Source: Streptomyces buecherae (GTDB lineage: Bacteria; Actinomycetota; Actinomycetes; Streptomycetales; Streptomycetaceae). Taken from it: DNA of 64,000 nt. Where the stretch lies: assembly GCF_014295035.1 (NCBI RefSeq), contig NZ_CP060404.1:4682501-4746500 (forward strand), written 5' to 3'. Below, one piece after another: positions 59,940 to 64,000 of this stretch (its first letter is position 1; each line of letters opens with the position of its first letter). The notes under the pieces are model-generated. The model saw nothing but the letters and a program-made list of their open reading frames with translations, did not search any database and was not told where the DNA came from. The position numbers and the translations under genes were made by a program.

Positions 59940-61325
59940 GTGTCCGACGCCCCGGAACTGATCCGCCTCGACGCCCTCGGCCCGGGCGGGCCCTACCGCT
60001 CGCAGGCGAGGGAGACCGTCCACGACGTCACCGGCCACCCGGTCGCCGAGCTGAGCCTGGTGCCCCGGCTGTACGTACGGCGCGGCCTGGCGGCGCTGCG
60101 GCGGGCGCGGCCACTGCCCGTGGGCGAGCGGACGGCGGCGCTGGCCGAGGCCGGCCGGCTGTTCGGCTCCGCCACCGTCAACGGCCTGACCGTCCAGGAG
60201 TACGAGCACGCCGTCACCCGGGTCAGCGGCCTGCCGATCGCGGTCGTGCGCGAGGCGACCCGGGCCGTCGCGACGGGCCTGGCCGGCGCGTACGGCTTCG
60301 CCGGCCAGGCCAGGCCGCGCGGCAGCCGGGACGCGTCGTACGGTGCCAGCAACGCGGTGTGGATCCGGCGGGGCGACGTGCTCGCCGTGCTGGCCGCCGG
60401 CAACCACCCCGGCATCCACGAGCAGTGGGCGGAGGCGCTGGCCCTCGGCTACCGCGTCGCCGTACGCCCCTCGCGGCGCGAGCCGCTCAGCGCCCACCGG
60501 CTGGTCTCCGCGCTGCACGCGGCGGGGTTCGGCACGGACCGCGTCGTCCTGCTGCCCAGCGACCACGGCGTCGCCGACGACCTGGTCGCCGGCGCCGACC
60601 TGGCCATGGTGTACGGCGGGGACGCGGTGGTGGACGCGTACCGCGCGAGCACGACCGTGCTGCCGCACGGGCCGGGCCGGGCCAAGATCCTCGTCACCGC
60701 GGACGCCGACGTCCCGCGCCACCTGGACACGATCGTCGCCTCGGTCAGCGAACAGGCCGGCGCCGCCTGCGTGAACGCCACGGCCGTCTTCGTCGAGGGC
60801 GACCCGGCGCCGGTGGCGCGGGCCATCGCCGAGCGGCTGGCGGGACTGCCGTCGCTGGCGCCGGACTCCGCGGCGGCCGTCCTGCCGGTGCGGCGGGTGG
60901 ACGCGGCGCGCGAGCTGGAGAAGTTCCTGCACGCCGAGGCCGCGGGCGCCACGGCGTGGCTCGGCGGCGACACCGTGGTCGACGAACTCGGCGACGGCGC
61001 GGCGGTGCTGCGCCCGGCGGTGTTCGAACTGCCGCACGCGAACGCGCCGCAGGCCCGGATCGAGCTGCCGTTCCCGTGCGTGTGGGTCGCGCCGTGGAGC
61101 CGGGAGGACGGGGTGGGCCCGCTGCGGAACACGATCGTGCTCACGGCCCTCACCTCCGACCAGGAGCTGATCGCCCGCCTGCTGGACGAGCCCACCATCC
61201 GCAACCTGCACGTCGGCGACCACCCGACGCACGTGCTGGTCCCCGGGCTGCCGCACGACGGCTACCTCGGCGACTTCCTGATGCGCAGCAAGACGTTCAC
61301 GCACCGGGCGCCGACGCCGCCGTAG
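59940..61325 (+). CDS. LuxC-like acyl-CoA/acyl-protein reductase
   Basis: 461 residues from GTG 59940, three bases after the fusion gene stop. ALDH-superfamily LuxC reductase: cofactor-side 'VLAVLAAGNHPGIHEQWAEA', 'MVYGGDAVVDAYRAS', 'GPGRAKILVTADADVPRHLD' and nucleophile Cys277 in 'EQAGAACVNATAVF'. LuxC receives the acyl group on Cys and reduces it with NADPH to the aldehyde. Paired with a LuxE-like domain and an aminotransferase, it should turn the polyketide acid into an aldehyde for transamination. No luciferase (luxAB) genes are present, so bioluminescence is not indicated. Confidence 0.9.
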   Translation: MSDAPELIRLDALGPGGPYRSQARETVHDVTGHPVAELSLVPRLYVRRGLAALRRARPLPVGERTAALAEAGRLFGSATVNGLTVQEYEHAVTRVSGLPIAVVREATRAVATGLAGAYGFAGQARPRGSRDASYGASNAVWIRRGDVLAVLAAGNHPGIHEQWAEALALGYRVAVRPSRREPLSAHRLVSALHAAGFGTDRVVLLPSDHGVADDLVAGADLAMVYGGDAVVDAYRASTTVLPHGPGRAKILVTADADVPRHLDTIVASVSEQAGAACVNATAVFVEGDPAPVARAIAERLAGLPSLAPDSAAAVLPVRRVDAARELEKFLHAEAAGATAWLGGDTVVDELGDGAAVLRPAVFELPHANAPQARIELPFPCVWVAPWSREDGVGPLRNTIVLTALTSDQELIARLLDEPTIRNLHVGDHPTHVLVPGLPHDGYLGDFLMRSKTFTHRAPTPP

Positions 61326-61555
61326 GAACGCCACGCCACGCCACCACGGCACGGCATCCGGCGGCGGTCAGCGACATGCCCCGCCGGTGCTGGGGAGCCG
61401 CCGGAGCGCGGAAGCACGCGTGCCCGCCGCCGCGCACGCACCCAGGAGGCGCGTGCGCGGTGGCGGGCACGGTACGGACGGCGCGCGCACGCGCCACCGG
61501 CGCGAGGACGCGCCACTCGGCACGCCGAGCGCGCCGAAGAGCGCCCCTCAGAGCC

Positions 61556-62011
61556 TCAGAGGTCGAACTCCGAGGGGTCGATGCCCACCGCGAAGCACGC
61601 CTCGCGGACCACGCCCTGCTCCGTCTTGTCGAAGTCGCCGTCGGCGCCGCCGATGACGATGCCGATCTGGAGCACGGCACGCGCCTCGACCGGCTTCTTC
61701 TGCACCTTGCCGATCGTCTGCAGGACGCCGACCTTGCCCATCGCGAAGTCGCGGGTCAACTGGTTGACGTACTCGTCGAAGCGCCGCTGGAGGTCGTCGG
61801 CGGGGAAGTTCTGCAGGACGTCGTTCGAGGCGATCAGGGCCGCCACGCGCTGCCGCTCGGCCGGGTCGACGGACCCGTCCGCCGCGGCCACCAGTGCGCA
61901 CATCGCCATGCTGGCGTCGCGGAACGCCCCGCTCTTGAGCTCGGTCTTCTTGGCCTGCAACTGCGTCTGCATCGTCTGGGCGGAGTCCTTCAACCGGTCC
62001 CACAGGGCCAT
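61556..62011 (-). CDS. TerB-like protein
   Basis: 151 residues from ATG 62011. TerB fold: 'MALWDRLKDSAQTMQTQLQA', two acidic metal-binding-like segments 'VAAADGSVDPAERQRVAALI' and 'GGADGDFDKTEQGVVREAC', and end 'GIDPSEFDL'. Tellurite-resistance family proteins of this type are widespread in Streptomyces and are thought to act in membrane-linked stress sensing. It is a single gene, convergent with luxC-like, and probably outside the cluster. Confidence 0.92.
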   Translation of the reverse strand: MALWDRLKDSAQTMQTQLQAKKTELKSGAFRDASMAMCALVAAADGSVDPAERQRVAALIASNDVLQNFPADDLQRRFDEYVNQLTRDFAMGKVGVLQTIGKVQKKPVEARAVLQIGIVIGGADGDFDKTEQGVVREACFAVGIDPSEFDL

Positions 62012-62102
62012 GACTGTCTCCTTGCGCGCTACGCATCGGGGCTTGAACCACCCAGAGAACCACCGAACGCCCCCCGGAAGTTCCCGCTGCGCCTTGTGCG
62101 GC

Positions 62103-62450
62103 TTATGCCCCCTCGTCGTGTCCGCCCCGCCCGGCCCCCGCCTCCGGTGCCCGCGAGGGCCGCCCGCCCTCGCGGGCGGCGGGCGGGACGGGCACGGGGA
62201 ACGGCGGGTGGGGCAGACCGGGCTCGTCATACCGGTGGCGCGCCCAGGCGAACTTCTCCTCGTCGTAGTAGCGCCGCGCCCAGAACGAGTTCGGCCGGGC
62301 CAGCCGGCAGGCCGCGAACCACCAGCAGGGGTGGACGAGCAAGCCGAGGACGAACATGCCGTACTTGCCCTTGAGACAGGTGATGACCGCGGGCACCGGA
62401 AGCGCCATCACCAACAGCGCGAGGATGAGAATGCCGACGACGGTGTCCAT
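62103..62450 (-). CDS. Small membrane protein of unknown function
   Basis: 115 residues from ATG 62450 with GGAGAG just upstream. Two membrane helices at the N-terminus ('MDTVVGILILALLVMALPVP' and 'FVLGLLVHPCWWFAACRLA'), then a cytoplasmic tail: 'RRYYDEEKFAWARHRYDEPG' followed by Pro/Gly/Arg-rich sequence. Similar short proteins are common in actinobacteria without known function. It lies 91 bp upstream of the TerB gene on the same strand and may be co-transcribed with it. Confidence 0.75.
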   Translation of the reverse strand: MDTVVGILILALLVMALPVPAVITCLKGKYGMFVLGLLVHPCWWFAACRLARPNSFWARRYYDEEKFAWARHRYDEPGLPHPPFPVPVPPAAREGGRPSRAPEAGAGRGGHDEGA

Positions 62451-62823
62451 GACGCTCTCCCTGGTGGGCCCGGCGCGACTCGGCGATCGGAGCCCGTGTG
62501 GCGGTGGGGCCGTGTCCGCGAGGGGCGGTGGCGGTGCGCGACGGCACGGCCGGGGCACGCGTTCGGGCAGCGGTGCGCGCTCCGGCGAGGCCGGACCCAC
62601 CCCTCGTCGCACGGCGGGTACGGGTCGATTCCACTGCCCGTGAGGGTTGTTCAGCCAGCGCCGCCCGCGCCTGAACAATCCGCCGGCGCCGCCGTTGTCC
62701 GCCCGCGCCGCCGTCGCGTGCTCGCGCCGGCCGGGCGGTCCCGCGCGGGCGCCGGGCAGCCCGACGCCCGCGCGGCCGAACGCGCTCGCCCGCTACCTCA
62801 GCGACTCAGCCACCTCAGCTACC
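62451..62823. other. Intergenic stretch, nothing recognised
   Basis: About 370 bp, GC-rich, with short CACCTCAG/CTACCTCAG repeats near 62795-62825 at the mreB-like stop. No gene supported. Confidence 0.5.
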
Positions 62824-63852
62824 TCAGCGGCTCAGCGGCCCGAGCGGAAGCGGCTGGACCTTGCCTTCCAGGAGGGCGCCCAGGCCCTCGACGGCGCACA
62901 GGTCGGGCCGGTCGGCGACGTGCGTGTGCATGCCGGTGCCCTGGGCGAGCAGTTCGTCCAGGCCGGTCAGGCGCGCGCTGCCGCCCGCGAGCACGACGCC
63001 CCGGTCGGCGAGGTCGGCCACCAGGTCGGGCGGGCAGCGTCGGAGCACGGCCCGCATGGCGTCCAGTACGCCGGTGAGCGGCGAGCGCACGATGGCCCGT
63101 ACGTCGGCGGCGTCCACGTAGACGGACTTGGCGAGCCCGGTGGTCACGTCCCTGCCGTGCACCTCGGCGCCCCCGACGGACGGGTCGGCGCCGCGCAGCA
63201 CCTCGTGCAACGGGTGCCCGCTCTGGCCGGGCAGCAGCAGTTCGTGGCGGGTCCGCAGGTGTTCGAGGACGGCCCGGTCGATGATGTCGCCGCCCACCGG
63301 GATCTTCTCCGCGGCCACGATCGCGCCCATGGACAGCACCGCGATGTGCGTGGTCGTCGCGCCGCAGACGACGATCATCGTGGCCTCGGGCCGCTCCACC
63401 GGCAGCCCGCACCCCACAGCCGCGGCGATGAGCGTGTCCACCAGCTCGACCCGGCGCGCCCCGAGCCCGGCCAGCGTCTCGGCCGCGGCGCGCCGGGCCA
63501 GCGGGTCGGCGTCGTGCGAGACGCAGACGGCGGCCCGCAGCAGCGGCTTGCGCCGCCAGGCGCGGCGCACCTTGTTCCCGACGAAGAACCGCAGCATGCG
63601 CTGGGCGATGTCGATGTCCACGACGGTGCCGCCGCTGACCGGCCGCACGACGCGGATGTGCCCGGGCGTGCGGCCCGTCATCCGCTCGGCCAGCGAGCCG
63701 ACGGCGATGAGCGAGCCGGTACGGGTGTTCACCGCGGCGACGGTCGGCTGGTTGACGATGAGCCCGACCTCCTTGAGGTAGACCCGGGTCCGGGCGGCGC
63801 CGAGATCGACGGCCACCGAACAGCGGCACAGTTGCTCAAGGCTGAGGCTCAC
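62824..63852 (-). CDS. MreB-like actin homologue (rod-shape/sporulation wall protein paralogue)
   Basis: 342 residues. Actin-fold ATPase of the MreB family: phosphate 1 'SVAVDLGAARTRVYLKEVG', 'GTVVDIDIAQRMLRFFVGNK', phosphate 2 region 'MIVVCGATTTHIAVLSMGAI' and adenosine site 'GVVLAGGSARLTGLDELLA'. 'IPVGGDIIDRAVLEHLRTRH' is typical of MreB. No mreC/mreD genes are in view, so this is likely one of the stand-alone paralogues (Mbl type) that Streptomyces uses in spore-wall synthesis rather than the main mreB. Confidence 0.9.
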   Translation of the reverse strand: MSLSLEQLCRCSVAVDLGAARTRVYLKEVGLIVNQPTVAAVNTRTGSLIAVGSLAERMTGRTPGHIRVVRPVSGGTVVDIDIAQRMLRFFVGNKVRRAWRRKPLLRAAVCVSHDADPLARRAAAETLAGLGARRVELVDTLIAAAVGCGLPVERPEATMIVVCGATTTHIAVLSMGAIVAAEKIPVGGDIIDRAVLEHLRTRHELLLPGQSGHPLHEVLRGADPSVGGAEVHGRDVTTGLAKSVYVDAADVRAIVRSPLTGVLDAMRAVLRRCPPDLVADLADRGVVLAGGSARLTGLDELLAQGTGMHTHVADRPDLCAVEGLGALLEGKVQPLPLGPLSR

Positions 63853-64000
63853 GAGGCACTCCCTTATCCCACTCGCCCGGGTGACACCGGAGCCGCCCGC
63901 CCGGCGGCCCCACGCTCATCGTCCGAGCCCCCCGGCCCCCGCGCGCGCTGGACTACGCCGCCCGCATGACCCCCCATCACCCGCGCCCGCCCACGCCCCA

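Noticed and set aside
57471..61325. Bioluminescence (lux) operon
   Set aside because: LuxC- and LuxE-like parts are present but no luciferase luxA/luxB or luxD; context is amine formation.
61556..62011. Tellurite-resistance operon
   Set aside because: Only a lone TerB-like gene is present, without terC, terD or terE neighbours.

Overview
The window is high-GC DNA (about 70% or more, C/G-rich third codon positions, frequent GTG starts, 4-base ATGA/GTGA gene overlaps) and looks like a Streptomyces or close relative. Supporting signs are DasR-like operators, an ECF41 sigma factor, a SpoIIE-type phosphatase, PknB-type kinase architecture, an MreB paralogue and the ATP-grasp (graspetide) peptide locus common in these bacteria.

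Layout. 1-4.9 kb: an uncharacterised protein with a dioxygenase, then a GH3 N-acetylglucosaminidase behind a DasR-like promoter. 5.5-10.4 kb: an MMPL exporter followed by a coupled histidine kinase/response regulator pair and a zinc-ribbon mini-protein. 10.5-17.3 kb: a Ser/Thr kinase split by a single-base frameshift, a PP2C phosphatase and two membrane-anchored unknowns. 17.3-19.1 kb: a VOC protein between 18-bp direct repeats, an IS701 remnant and a small protein. 19.8-22.7 kb: a graspetide operon (membrane protein, precursor, ATP-grasp ligase, PIMT-like methyltransferase). 22.9-30.6 kb: DinB, an AhpD/ECF41 sigma pair with an exact ECF41 promoter, an epimerase/TetR divergon, a VOC gene carrying 34 copies of a 9-bp repeat, HxlR, imine reductase and GNAT genes. 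61.5-64 kb: TerB, a small membrane protein and MreB.

The centre of interest is 31.4-61.3 kb, a highly reducing type II polyketide synthase cluster of aryl-polyene/ishigamide type. It has one ACP, three KS/chain-length-factor-like pairs, one ketoreductase, two pairs of FabZ-type hotdog dehydratases, a double-hotdog protein translationally fused to an alpha/beta hydrolase, a second hydrolase, a DsbA/kappa-GST-like protein and an unusual 48-residue peptide ending Gly-Gly-Cys-Gly. A dedicated malonyltransferase and a complete acyl-CoA carboxylase (beta, epsilon, alpha) supply malonyl units, and a 14-TM MFS pump could export the product.

The cluster ends with a class III aminotransferase fused to a LuxE/PaaK-like adenylating domain, followed by a LuxC-like acyl reductase. 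Together these predict off-loading of the polyene acid as an aldehyde and transamination to a polyenyl amine, or a cyclic imine derived from it. The fusion gene carries two TTA codons (possible bldA control). A LuxR-type regulator, a five-copy 23-bp dyad array and a recombinase lacking its catalytic domain lie at the upstream edge. All functions are inferred by reading the sequence; no database search was possible.
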